A DNA stretch of 64,000 nt, from positions 62,001-126,000 of the forward strand of contig UBXM01000004.1 of the NCBI GenBank assembly GCA_900469445.1, given 5' to 3'. This document shows, piece after piece, positions 25,900-34,232 of the stretch. Below the pieces are notes generated by a model. It saw nothing but the letters and a program-made list of their open reading frames with translations. It had not been told where the DNA came from and ran no database searches. Numbering within the stretch: position 1 is the first letter of the stretch; each line of letters starts with the position of its first letter. Source of the DNA: Hyphomicrobiales bacterium (GTDB lineage Bacteria > Pseudomonadota > Alphaproteobacteria > Rhizobiales > Rhizobiaceae). The position numbers were made by a program, and so were the translations under genes.

Positions 25900-26682
25900 A
25901 TGCTGATCGATACCCATTGCCATCTGGATTTTGCCGAGTTCGACGAGGAGCGCGACCAGCTCATCGAGCGGGCGCATCAGGCTGGTGTGAAGCAGATGGT
26001 GACGATTTCGACGCGGGTGCGGAAACTCGATACGCTGCTGGCGATCGTGGAGAAATATCCGTCGGTTTTCTGCTCGGTCGGCACGCATCCGAACAATGCC
26101 GGCGAAGAACTGGATATTCAGGCCGAAGACTTGATCCGGTTTGCCAATTCGCATGAGAAGATCGTTGCGATCGGTGAGGCTGGTCTCGATTATTTTTACG
26201 ACACGCAGACACCGACCGACCAGAAGACCGGCCTGATCCGGCATGTCGAGGCCGCGCGTGTGACCAAGCTCCCGCTGGTCATTCATAGCCGCAGCGCGGA
26301 TGAGGACATGATCGAGATCCTGAAGACGGAAAGCGGGAAGGGGGCCTTCCCTTTCATCCTGCATTGCTTTTCGGCCGGACCCGACCTCGCTCGCACTGGC
26401 GTCGAGCTTGGCGGTTATGTCTCGTTTTCCGGCATCCTGACCTTCCCGAAATCGCAGGATATCCGCGATATCGCAAAAACCGTGCCGCTGGACCGTCTGC
26501 TGGTGGAAACCGACGCGCCGTTCCTGGCGCCAAAACGCTGGCGCGGCAAGCGCAACGAGCCGTCTTATGTGGTCAACACGGCCGAGGTTCTGGCCGAGGT
26601 TCATGGCGTCAGTTATGCCGAGATCGCTGAGATCACGACGGAAAACGCGTTGCGCTGTTTCTCCAAAATGCCGAGGCTTTAA
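25900..26682 (+). CDS. TatD family metal-dependent deoxyribonuclease
   Basis: 260 residues of the TatD/YcfH amidohydrolase-fold family. Metal ligands: the two His of IDTHCHLDF at the N-terminus, Glu in GEAGLDYFYD, His in VIHSRSAD, His in LHCFSAG and Asp in ETDAPFLAP. YcfH-type proteins are 3'-5' DNases or D-aminoacyl-related hydrolases of the cytosol. The ATG at 25900 is chosen because homologues begin MLIDTHCH; a GTG at 25894 has a better-spaced AAGG. It follows metG and precedes the MBL gene by 3 bp, the common metG-tatD-MBL order. Confidence 0.93.
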   Translation: MLIDTHCHLDFAEFDEERDQLIERAHQAGVKQMVTISTRVRKLDTLLAIVEKYPSVFCSVGTHPNNAGEELDIQAEDLIRFANSHEKIVAIGEAGLDYFYDTQTPTDQKTGLIRHVEAARVTKLPLVIHSRSADEDMIEILKTESGKGAFPFILHCFSAGPDLARTGVELGGYVSFSGILTFPKSQDIRDIAKTVPLDRLLVETDAPFLAPKRWRGKRNEPSYVVNTAEVLAEVHGVSYAEIAEITTENALRCFSKMPRL

Positions 26683-26685
26683 GGC

Positions 26686-27528
26686 GTGCCAGAGGTCGCA
26701 ACCGGATACCGCAGACGTTTCACCATCCTCGGCTGCTCGTCATCTCCGGGCGTGCCGCGGCTGAACGGTGACTGGGGTGCTTGCGATCCCGACAATCCGA
26801 AGAACCGGCGGACACGTGCGGCGTTCCTGATCGAGCAGATCGCTCCCGATGGTGGCCGTACGGTGGTTGCAGTCGATACCGGCCCGGATTTTCGCGAGCA
26901 GATGATCGCGGCCAAGGTGCCGCGGATCGATGCCGTGCTTTATACCCATGCCCATGCCGACCATCTTCATGGCATCGACGACCTGCGTGGTTATGTTCTT
27001 CTGCAGAAAAAACGGATCCCGATTTACGCCGATCCTTTGACGATGGAGCGTATCCGCCAGGGTTTCGGTTACTGCCTGGAGACGCCACCGGGCGGACATT
27101 ATCCGCCGATCGTAACGCCCATTCTGATCGACAATCTGGACGATGAAATCGTCGTCGATGGCGCCGGCGGACCGATCCGCTTCCAGGCGCATATGCAGGC
27201 CCATGGCGAGGCTCACTCGCTCGGCTTCAGGATCGGCGATGTCGCTTATTGCACCGATGTCAGCGATTTCCCGGCAGAAAGCATCGAACGGCTTTCCGGG
27301 CTCGATGTCCTGATCATCGACGCACTTCAATATACGCGCCACCCAAGCCATCTGTCGCTCGAACAGGCGTTGGACTGGATTTCAGCTCTCGGAGCAAAGC
27401 GCGCCATTCTCACGCATATGCATACTCCGCTGGACTATCAGGCGGTGATGAATGAGACACCGGATCATGTGGTGCCGGCATATGACGGATTGAGTTTCGA
27501 AATCGATTTGTTGGATGGCGAGTTCTGA
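26686..27528 (+). CDS. MBL-fold metallo-hydrolase (PhnP-like)
   Basis: 280 residues. The metallo-beta-lactamase motif THAHADHLHGIDDLRG carries HxHxDH, the downstream ligand Asp lies in YCTDVSDFP, and the final His is in LTHMHTPLDY. The insertion RLNGDWGACDPDNPKNRRTR near the N-terminus is shared with PhnP-like cyclic phosphodiesterases. The start is GTG, 3 bp after the tatD stop, so the two are cotranscribed and probably coupled. It is cytosolic; the substrate is unproven, perhaps a cyclic phosphate or RNA end. Confidence 0.92.
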   Translation: MPEVATGYRRRFTILGCSSSPGVPRLNGDWGACDPDNPKNRRTRAAFLIEQIAPDGGRTVVAVDTGPDFREQMIAAKVPRIDAVLYTHAHADHLHGIDDLRGYVLLQKKRIPIYADPLTMERIRQGFGYCLETPPGGHYPPIVTPILIDNLDDEIVVDGAGGPIRFQAHMQAHGEAHSLGFRIGDVAYCTDVSDFPAESIERLSGLDVLIIDALQYTRHPSHLSLEQALDWISALGAKRAILTHMHTPLDYQAVMNETPDHVVPAYDGLSFEIDLLDGEF

Positions 27529-27578
27529 AGGCGCATTAGCAGGTTATGGCAAGTTATCGGCTGGTCTGATATATCCGT

Positions 27579-27606
27579 AAGTTCCATAATCTATCTTATG
27601 CGATCT
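27579..27606 (-). other. dif: dif-like XerCD recombination site (candidate)
   Basis: Read on the minus strand: left arm AGATCGCATAA, 6-bp centre GATAGA, right arm TTATGGAACTT. This is the 11-6-11 layout of dif, with CGCATAA and TTATG identical to the inner arms of E. coli dif. It stands in an intergenic gap where KOPS-like octamers reverse polarity. XerC/XerD would resolve chromosome dimers here. Confidence 0.6.
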
Positions 27607-27979
27607 TTGTGTGTGGCGCTAGGCAGCTTTGTTAGCCTGCCTCTTTCGTACCTCAGCTGCTAGCGCTTGGATCATAAGTTTGGTCCGCGAACTGAAATCT
27701 GATCGTCTGCGCCCGAAACTCTTACCACCTCGCCCGCAAGCCTCGATGGTTCGGTGGTTCGGTGGTACTTGGATGTCACCACGCGGTTCGCATCTCAATA
27801 TCTTCCTTCCGGATTCATCTCTGCGAGATAAAACAAAGATCGACTTCGTCGATGGAAATTATCCAAGAGCGTTCTAAATGAACGAACTGACATGGTTGCC
27901 GGCTGGTTCCGCAGCCTGATGTCGGGTTTGCGTAAACCGATGCTCGTTGAGTTTTTCAATTCCGTTTTCGTGTCTGGCC

Positions 27980-28004
27980 GGAACGCCGGCAATGGATGGT
28001 CGTT
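27980..28004 (+). promoter_or_regulatory. EcfG-type promoter of the YidB-like gene
   Basis: GGAAC (27980-27984), exactly 16 bp, CGTT (28001-28004), a perfect consensus match, 65 bp before the start codon. Confidence 0.6.
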
Positions 28005-28068
28005 CCTGCCTGCTGTTTGGGATCTGCCGATGCCTCATTGAGAGGCTCGCGGACTGGAGGAAGAAATC

Positions 28069-28602
28069 ATGGTGAGTGGTCAACTTAAAGCGCTTCTCGG
28101 TGTCCTTGCTGTCGCCGGATATCAGAACAGGGACAAGATCGCGGAGATGCTGCGGGGTATCCAAACTCCGCAGCCTTCGGGCACGGGCACGAACCCGGAT
28201 GGTACGCAGCAACAGCCACAGGCAGGCGGTCTCGACGACCTGCTGGGCAAGCTTGCAGGCGCCGGCGGCGCGGGTGCCGGCGGGCTCGGCGGTATTCTTG
28301 GCGGCCTCGCCTCCGGTGGGATCCTCAGCGGCGGCCTGGGTGATCTGCTGAAGACATTTCAGCAGAATGGACTTGGCGAGAAAGCGGAGTCCTGGGTCAG
28401 TCCGGGCTCGAATGAGGATATCAACGGCGATCAGCTCGAACAGGCAATCGGACCGGATGTGCTCGAAGAACTCGCAACGAAAACAGGGCTTTCACGTGAG
28501 GAAATTCTCGCTCGTCTGAGCAAGGACCTGCCCCGCGCGGTGGACGACCTGACGCCGGATGGCCTGTTGCCCCGTGACGATGGCGGTTTCAGAACGGTCT
28601 GA
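28069..28602 (+). CDS. YidB family protein (DUF937)
   Basis: 177 residues with three parts. An N-terminal helix (LKALLGVLAVAGYQNRDKIAE) comes first. A Gly/Ala/Leu-rich central region (about residues 60-95, GLGGILGGLASGGILSGGLG) follows. The C-terminal conserved domain contains NGLGEKAESWVSPGSNEDIN and LSREEILARLSKDLP, the YidB/DUF937 signature. The function is unknown; members are often stress induced. The Shine-Dalgarno GGAGG is 8 nt upstream. It is the first gene to the right of the dif-like site. Confidence 0.9.
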   Translation: MVSGQLKALLGVLAVAGYQNRDKIAEMLRGIQTPQPSGTGTNPDGTQQQPQAGGLDDLLGKLAGAGGAGAGGLGGILGGLASGGILSGGLGDLLKTFQQNGLGEKAESWVSPGSNEDINGDQLEQAIGPDVLEELATKTGLSREEILARLSKDLPRAVDDLTPDGLLPRDDGGFRTV

Positions 28603-28630
28603 GACGCGCTTTCGGGCACTATTTTCCGTC

Positions 28631-29329
28631 TCAGCCTCCGGATTCGAGGTCATTCAGCCATTGAGCGATGACTTCGACCAGGCGTTCGGGCGCCTCGAGC
28701 GGTATCATATGCCCCGTCCCTTCGATGATTTCGAAGTCCGAACCGGGTATCCCCTCATGAAGTTCGCGCGCTTCGGCGCGTGAACGCAGCTTGTCGTCGT
28801 CTCCGGCTATGACAAGTGTCGGGCAGGTGATGGTACCGAGCGAGGCGCGTTCATCCTGCCGATCAAGCAGTGACTGGCGGCGAAAGACCTCGCCTCCGAG
28901 ACGCTGGCCCATGGCCTGGATGCGTGAAATCAGATCCGCACGCGCAGCATTGTCTGGATGAAGTGACGTGGCGATGGCTGATGTGCTGAGCCCCCTGAAG
29001 CCGGAGGTATCGGGTTGCGCGGCAAGGGCCGCCTTCCGTTTTGCCTGCACCTCCGTGTCGCCCCGGGCCGAAGTTGCGATTAGGATCAAAGCCTTGACCC
29101 GCTCGGGAGCTTGCCGCACGATCTCGCGCGCGACGTAACCGCCCATGGAAAAGCCCAGGACGACGAAATCTCCAGAGATACGCTGAAGCGTCAGGCTGGC
29201 CATTTCCGTCACCGAAGCGCCTTGCGACAGGTCGGCAAGGATGGTCGGGCCGAACGGCTGAAGCCCCTCGCCCATATCCGTCCACAGATCGGCGTCCAGC
29301 ATGAAGCCCGGTATAAGAAGAATCGTCAT
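28631..29329 (-). CDS. Alpha/beta fold hydrolase
   Basis: 232 residues of the classical alpha/beta hydrolase fold. It begins MTILLIPGFMLDADLW with the oxyanion HG-like GF. The nucleophile elbow is GFSMGGY (Ser), the acid lies in VIAGDDDKL, and the terminal His is in GTGHMIPLEAPE. It resembles 3-oxoadipate enol-lactonase or proline iminopeptidase-like hydrolases, but the substrate is unknown. The start at 29329 is preferred to the upstream ATG at 29380, which would add a polar non-homologous 17 residues. Confidence 0.88.
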   Translation of the reverse strand: MTILLIPGFMLDADLWTDMGEGLQPFGPTILADLSQGASVTEMASLTLQRISGDFVVLGFSMGGYVAREIVRQAPERVKALILIATSARGDTEVQAKRKAALAAQPDTSGFRGLSTSAIATSLHPDNAARADLISRIQAMGQRLGGEVFRRQSLLDRQDERASLGTITCPTLVIAGDDDKLRSRAEARELHEGIPGSDFEIIEGTGHMIPLEAPERLVEVIAQWLNDLESGG

Positions 29330-29443
29330 TGAGCCTGCCTCATTGTTCCCCTGATCCTCCTTTTGGTCGGGCGGCGGCACCTTGTATCGACAACGTAGCC
29401 CGGGATTTCGTGGTCGGCTTTTAGCTGGATATGAAACGGCCGG

Positions 29444-29938
29444 TCAGTTCCCTGCCCGTTTTCCGGCGAAAACCTCCAGCGCGTCGCCTGCCAGCCGGTA
29501 ACGAATCCACTCGTTTTGCGGCTCGGCGCCGATCGCGTCATAGACCTTGATAGCCGGCTCATTCCAGTCGAGAACGCTCCATTCGAAACGGCCGCAGCCG
29601 TTCTCCAGCGCGATCTGCGCCAGCCGCTGCAACAGTGCCTTGCCGGCACCCAGTCCGCGGGCGCTGGGCGTCACATAAAGGTCTTCGAGGTAAAGCCCGT
29701 TGCGGGCCTGCCAGGTGGAGTAGTTGAAGAACCAGATCGCCATGCCGATTGCCTGCCCGTCCTTTTCGCAGACCAGCGCCTGCGTCACCGAGCGGGGACC
29801 GAAGATCGACTGCTCGATCGTCTCGACGGTTGCCGCAACCTCGTGCTCGGCCTTTTCATAGATCGCCAGTTCGCGGATGAAGCCGAGCAGCGTGGCGGCG
29901 TCGCCGCGCGTGGCGGGGCGAATGGTGAGTGACATCAA
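29444..29938 (-). CDS. GNAT family N-acetyltransferase (diamine acetyltransferase-like)
   Basis: 164 residues with a single GNAT domain: IRPATRGDAATLLGFIRELA at the start, the strand pair GMAIWFFNYSTWQARNGLYL, and the acetyl-CoA loop ARGLGAGKALLQRLA. The WxxRxGLYLEDLYV motif and C-terminal DWNEPAIKVYDAIGA are characteristic of the spermidine/spermine acetyltransferase-like group that acts on diamines or related amines. It is cytosolic. It could share a transcript with the downstream hydrolase gene 114 bp away. Confidence 0.9.
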   Translation of the reverse strand: MMSLTIRPATRGDAATLLGFIRELAIYEKAEHEVAATVETIEQSIFGPRSVTQALVCEKDGQAIGMAIWFFNYSTWQARNGLYLEDLYVTPSARGLGAGKALLQRLAQIALENGCGRFEWSVLDWNEPAIKVYDAIGAEPQNEWIRYRLAGDALEVFAGKRAGN

Positions 29939-29983
29939 CGATCTCCGGAATTTAGTTGAACTGCTGGGCGATGCCGGCCGGGA

Positions 29984-30568
29984 TTATTCGGCGGCGTCCT
30001 GCACTTCGGGGATTTCGAGTTCATAGGCATAACCGTCGAGCATGCCATAGGCCTGTTCGATCGTCTTGATCTCCGTCTCGGATTTGGAAATCGCCGCGCC
30101 GATCGTTTCGCAGCGGGCCTTCAGCATGCGGCCGAGAACATCGGTTCCGGGCTTGCGGCCCATGCGATCCATGTGATTGCGGATGCGGGCCCGGTGCCTT
30201 TCCATTTCCAGAATGTGGAAGCGTGCGCTGACGATCCGATCGGTCAGCTTGCGGCGCATGGAGGCGACGGGATCGAAGGAACCAGGCTCGCGCTCATCCA
30301 AGATCATCTCGTTGACGAGCGTTTCCAGGATGACGAGGCCCTGCAGGTCCTTGGTATCCGCAAGCTCCGGATCATAGCCGGTATCGTCGAAAACCTTGCG
30401 GCGCACCGGATCGATCAGGAGTTCGTAGGCGAGCTTCAGGTCGCCAAACATCTCCGGATCGCCGCCTGCGTCCGGATGGGCCGATTTCACGCGCTTCCTG
30501 TAGGCGGATTTTACGGCCGCGCTATCGGCCTCTCGGGAAAGGCCCAGAATATCATAGGGGTCGATCAA
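29984..30568 (-). CDS. J-domain protein (DnaJ-like)
   Basis: 194 residues. An N-terminal J domain (residues about 3-65) has DPYDILGLSREADSAAVKSA and the essential HPD in KSAHPDAGGD. The rest is a helical region with no Gly/Phe or zinc domain, making it a class III J-protein that would stimulate DnaK for a specific client. The start is TTG with AGGTGA 6 nt upstream; no nearby ATG fits. The client is unknown. Confidence 0.9.
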   Translation of the reverse strand: MIDPYDILGLSREADSAAVKSAYRKRVKSAHPDAGGDPEMFGDLKLAYELLIDPVRRKVFDDTGYDPELADTKDLQGLVILETLVNEMILDEREPGSFDPVASMRRKLTDRIVSARFHILEMERHRARIRNHMDRMGRKPGTDVLGRMLKARCETIGAAISKSETEIKTIEQAYGMLDGYAYELEIPEVQDAAE

Positions 30569-30603
30569 GGAGCGTCACCTGTCTTCGGCATTTCATGCTT
30601 CTA

Positions 30604-30648
30604 AGCAATTCCGGACACAAACCGGTTCCCGCTTTCGCCGGGATTGCT
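30604..30648. repeat. Rhizobial palindromic intergenic repeat (copy B)
   Basis: AGCAATTCCGG pairs with CCGGGATTGCT (one G-T wobble), with ACCGGTTCCC inside. It belongs to the same palindrome superfamily as 7984-8037. Confidence 0.65.
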
Positions 30649-30743
30649 CTAGTCGTAAGCGTTAAGCCACAACGGCTCAACCCCTTACCCATTCTTATGG
30701 CCAATTATGGGCGGGTGTCCGCCCTGCCCGGCTTTGCCCACAA

Positions 30744-31889
30744 TTATTGTTTTCGCAGGCGAAACGGGCGTTTACCTTCCGATACGGGCGCCATCAGGAA
30801 GCTGACGAAAACGCAGGGCAGAAGCACGAGGAACGTTGCCGTCAGGCTGACATGTTCGGCAACGAAGCCGAGCAGCGGCGGAATGCCGATCGTGGAAAGC
30901 ATCAGCGTCAGCGCCAGAGCCGCCAGGTTTTCCGAAGGCTGGCCCTTGCCGAGCGCGATCGTCGTGGCAACCGCAAGCGGGAAGGCCAGAGCAATGCCGC
31001 AGCCGATCAGGAACAGCGCCACGCCGGCGAATATATAGGAAGAGGACGATACCAAGAGCACGATGCCGATTGCCACCGTGACGGCAGACATGCGGATCAG
31101 TGCCACTGCGCCAAAACGATCACGCAGCATATCGCCCATCATCCGGGTTATGCCCATGCCTATGGTGAAGGCTGCATAGAGCGTGCCGGCAAGTGCGGGA
31201 TCGACGCGCAGCTCCTCGCGCAGGAAGAAGATGCCCCAGTCATAGATTGCGCCCTCGACAATGCAGAGGCCGAAAACCATGACACAGATCAAGAGGATGG
31301 TGCGGTCCGGCAGGACATAGGCAGAGCGCCGTTTTGCCGTCGGAACGGCCGGCGGATCGGCGGGCGTGAGCAGGAAGACGGTGAGGCAGGCGAGGATAGC
31401 AAGCCCGGCTGCCATGCTCTGTTGTATCGCTGGCGAAATCCCCTCCTCGGCCAGAAAACCGGAGGCGAGCGAGCCGACCAGAAGACCGACCGACCAGAAA
31501 CCGTGGCTGCGGGACAGGACTTTGACGCCGGTGCGCGCCTCGATTCCGGCCGATATCATATTGGCCGAGACGTCGAAAATGGTGCGGAAAAAACCGAACA
31601 GAAAGAAACAGAAAACAAAGCCCGGCAGCGAAAAGATCGTCAGCAGTGGGCTTAAAAGAGCGACGATCGGCAGCATGATGACGGCGGTCAGGCGCGGCGT
31701 CAGGCGATCGGTGATACGGCCGGCGATCGGCAGCGCAAGGAAGGTTCCGACCGGCGCACTGAGCAGCGCCAGTCCGAGCACCGCCTTGTCTACCCCAAGC
31801 GATTCCTGAATGGATGGCAGGCGTGTGAACAATGAAATGAAGAGGATGGCATTGCTGAAATACAGCAAGGCCGGAGGCAGAAGCGTCAT
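30744..31889 (-). CDS. MFS transporter
   Basis: 381 residues with about 12 hydrophobic helices. The major-facilitator loop 2-3 motif is recognisable as PIAGRITDRLTPR. It resembles the compact FucP/YbjJ-like MFS group of sugar or drug transporters. It is an inner-membrane protein; substrate and direction are not inferable. The upstream region is shared with the divergent DUF4864 gene. Its stop lies about 95 bp from palindromic copy B. Confidence 0.9.
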   Translation of the reverse strand: MTLLPPALLYFSNAILFISLFTRLPSIQESLGVDKAVLGLALLSAPVGTFLALPIAGRITDRLTPRLTAVIMLPIVALLSPLLTIFSLPGFVFCFFLFGFFRTIFDVSANMISAGIEARTGVKVLSRSHGFWSVGLLVGSLASGFLAEEGISPAIQQSMAAGLAILACLTVFLLTPADPPAVPTAKRRSAYVLPDRTILLICVMVFGLCIVEGAIYDWGIFFLREELRVDPALAGTLYAAFTIGMGITRMMGDMLRDRFGAVALIRMSAVTVAIGIVLLVSSSSYIFAGVALFLIGCGIALAFPLAVATTIALGKGQPSENLAALALTLMLSTIGIPPLLGFVAEHVSLTATFLVLLPCVFVSFLMAPVSEGKRPFRLRKQ

Positions 31890-32087
31890 AAAGGCTATCC
31901 GATCGAATCAGGCAGGGCATTCGTCGCAAAAGCTCATGGCAACAACAAGCGCGTATGACGGGACCCTGCCCTGCATCAAGAAAACATGCATCGACAACGT
32001 CATGCGATTTGCCGAAGAAATTCACACGCCCATCTTTTCAGCATGCGGAAACGCGCTACCATCAATCTCCTTGCTGGAGAACGTCTG

Positions 32088-32513
32088 ATGGTTGCTCGCT
32101 TCGCTTCTCTCGTTGCCGCCCTGGTGCTTGTCGCTCCACCGATCACTCATGCGGAAGACCCTGCCCTGCAGGCTCAGGTCGTGATCTCCGAACAGATCAA
32201 GGCACTGATGTCCGACGATGCGGAAAAGGCCTATTCCTACGCCTCACCCGATATCCGCATGATGTATCCCGACAAGAACACGTTTCTGACGATGGTGCAG
32301 AAAAACTACGAGCCGGTCTATCACGCTGGAAACTATGCCTTCGGCCGCTCGAAACTGATCGGCGGCGGCGAGATGGTGTTTCAGGAAGTGATGGTCACCG
32401 GCCCCGACGGCAAGGACTGGACCGCCATTTACGAAATGCGGCTGATGGACGATGGCAGCTACAAGGTGAACGGCGTCAGGATGATGATGAATTCGACGAG
32501 CAAGGGCATCTGA
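32088..32513 (+). CDS. Exported DUF4864 domain protein
   Basis: 141 residues. A signal peptide (MVARFASLVAALVLVAPPIT, cleavage near THA-ED) is followed by a DUF4864 domain: QAQVVISEQIKALMSDDAEK, YSYASPDIRMMYPDKNTFL, and a C-terminal strand pattern WTAIYEMRLMDDGSYKVNG. It has an NTF2-like look. The start at 32088 has GGAGA 6 nt upstream; the longer frame is noise. It converges with recX, 13 bp apart. The function is unknown. Confidence 0.88.
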   Translation: MVARFASLVAALVLVAPPITHAEDPALQAQVVISEQIKALMSDDAEKAYSYASPDIRMMYPDKNTFLTMVQKNYEPVYHAGNYAFGRSKLIGGGEMVFQEVMVTGPDGKDWTAIYEMRLMDDGSYKVNGVRMMMNSTSKGI

Positions 32514-32526
32514 CGAACTGCGACCG

Positions 32527-33084
32527 TCATAGCGGCGCGGCAGCCATCATCTCGTCCGCATCGTCCCGCGTCAGCCCGACAACCCGGCGGGCGATGTCGG
32601 AACTGAAGCCGTTGCGGGCGAATGAGGACAGTTCCTTGATGATCCGCTTGTCATCGGCATCGGCGCGCCGATAAGGCCCGAAACCACGGCGTCTGGCATA
32701 AGCGAGAGCGGCATGGAGGTCATCGACATCTTCGAGAGCAGCCGTCGCCGTCTCTGCATTGATGCCCTTTTCCTGCAGCTTCCGTTGCAGCATGCGCCGT
32801 GAGCGACCCGTCCTGACGCCGGAACGAACCTTGATCTCGGCATAGTTCGCATCATCGAGGCAGCCCAGCATACGGCCGCATTCGAGCGCGGCCGTCACCA
32901 GAACCTTCAGGTCGTCTTCGGAAATATCCTCGAACTTCTGCTTGGCCTTGCGCCTTATGGCATCGGCCAGTTCGCGTTCCGACATCATTCGGCGTGACAG
33001 GCGATAGACGGTTGAATTGCGCGCCCAGCTCAACATACGCGCTGTAACGCCACCGATCTGATCTTGTCCGCCCTCTCCACTCAC
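32527..33084 (-). CDS. recX: Regulatory protein RecX
   Basis: 185 residues, matching RecX (three-helix repeats): LSRRMMSERELADAIRRKA near residue 30, DDANYAEIKVRSGVRTGRSRRMLQRKL in the middle repeat, and a C-terminal GFGPYRR region. RecX binds RecA filaments and limits recombination. In many bacteria it is adjacent to recA; here recA is 25 kb away. It sits 14 bp after tgt on the same strand and so may end the coaD-tgt transcript. Confidence 0.88.
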   Translation of the reverse strand: MSGEGGQDQIGGVTARMLSWARNSTVYRLSRRMMSERELADAIRRKAKQKFEDISEDDLKVLVTAALECGRMLGCLDDANYAEIKVRSGVRTGRSRRMLQRKLQEKGINAETATAALEDVDDLHAALAYARRRGFGPYRRADADDKRIIKELSSFARNGFSSDIARRVVGLTRDDADEMMAAAPL

Positions 33085-33098
33085 GCCGTCAAAATCCC

Positions 33099-34232
33099 TC
33101 AGAGCGGATCGATATCGCCCTTGGCCCAGGCTTCCTGGGTTTCGGCATAAAAGTCGGCAAACCGGCCTTCCTCGATCGACTGGCGGATGCCCTTCATCAG
33201 GTCCTGGTAGTAGTTGAGATTATTCCAGGACAAGAGCATGCCGCCGAGCGCCTCATCGGAGCGAATGAGGTGATGCAGGTAGGCGCGGGAATAATCACGC
33301 GCTGCCGGGCAGTTGGACTCTTCATCCAGCGGGCGCATGTCTTCGGCATGGCGGGCGTTACGGATATTGACGCGGCCACGGCGGGTAAACGCCAGACCGT
33401 GACGGCCGGAGCGGGTCGGCATGACGCAGTCGAACATGTCGATTCCGCGGGCAGCCGACTTCAGCATATCGTCCGGCGTGCCGACGCCCATCAGGTAACG
33501 CGGCTTTTCGGTCGGCAGAACCGGCAGCGTCGTTTCCAGCATGGAAAGCATGACGGCCTGCGGTTCGCCGACGGCAAGGCCGCCGACCGCGTAGCCCTTG
33601 AGGTCAAGCTGCTTCAGGCCTTCGGCGGAGCGAATGCGCAGCGCCGGCTGGTCGCCGCCCTGCACGATGCCGAACATCGCCTTGCCGGGCTGTTCGCCGA
33701 AAGCGACGCGGCAGCGCTCGGCCCAACGCAGCGACAGTTCCATCGCGCGTTCGATTTCCTGCGGTTCAGCCGGCAGCGCCACGCATTCGTCGAGCTGCAT
33801 CTGGATATCCGAACCAAGAAGCCCCTGGATCTCGATCGAACGTTCCGGCGACATGTGGTGCAGCGATCCGTCGACATGGCTCTTGAAGGTGACACCCTTC
33901 TCGTCGAGCTTGCGCAGGCCGGAAAGCGACATGACCTGGAAACCGCCACTATCCGTCAGGATCGGGCCATCCCAGCGGATCAGCTTGTGCAGGCCGCCGA
34001 GGCGCGCGACGCGTTCGGCGCCCGGGCGCAGCATCAGGTGGTAGGTATTGCCGAGGATGATGTCGGCACCGGTATCCTTGACCTGATCAAGATACATGGC
34101 CTTGACAGTGCCGACAGTGCCGACCGGCATGAAGGCCGGGGTGCGGATGACGCCGCGCGGCATGGAGACTTCGCCAAGGCGGGCGCCGCCATCGGTCTTT
34201 TTCAGGGTGAACTGGAAATTCTCGGTGCTCAT
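33099..34232 (-). CDS. tgt: Queuine tRNA-ribosyltransferase (TGT)
   Basis: 377 residues. It exchanges guanine for preQ1 at the wobble base of GUN tRNAs. The nucleophile and general-acid aspartates are present in [12 protein letters not shown] and [15 protein letters not shown], as is [11 protein letters not shown]. The zinc site is degenerate: the CxCxxC motif reads SNCPAA (only Cys308 kept), before YSRAYLHHL. The start codon abuts the queA stop, and queA makes the substrate modified next in the same pathway, so the pair is one operon. Confidence 0.96.
   Translation of the reverse strand: MSTENFQFTLKKTDGGARLGEVSMPRGVIRTPAFMPVGTVGTVKAMYLDQVKDTGADIILGNTYHLMLRPGAERVARLGGLHKLIRWDGPILTDSGGFQVMSLSGLRKLDEKGVTFKSHVDGSLHHMSPERSIEIQGLLGSDIQMQLDECVALPAEPQEIERAMELSLRWAERCRVAFGEQPGKAMFGIVQGGDQPALRIRSAEGLKQLDLKGYAVGGLAVGEPQAVMLSMLETTLPVLPTEKPRYLMGVGTPDDMLKSAARGIDMFDCVMPTRSGRHGLAFTRRGRVNIRNARHAEDMRPLDEESNCPAARDYSRAYLHHLIRSDEALGGMLLSWNNLNYYQDLMKGIRQSIEEGRFADFYAETQEAWAKGDIDPL

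Larger units (their letters stand above)
27529..28068. other. 540-bp stretch without a convincing gene, carrying a dif-like site
   Basis: Holds the dif-like site at 27579-27606 and an EcfG promoter near its right end. An 82-codon frame at 27629-27877 lacks a ribosome site and recognisable features. The first half is notably more AT-rich than the coding flanks. Confidence 0.6.

Noticed and set aside
27629-27877. 82-codon frame in the gap after the MBL gene
   Set aside because: No ribosome site, no motif, odd composition; the gap is better explained by the dif-like site and a promoter.
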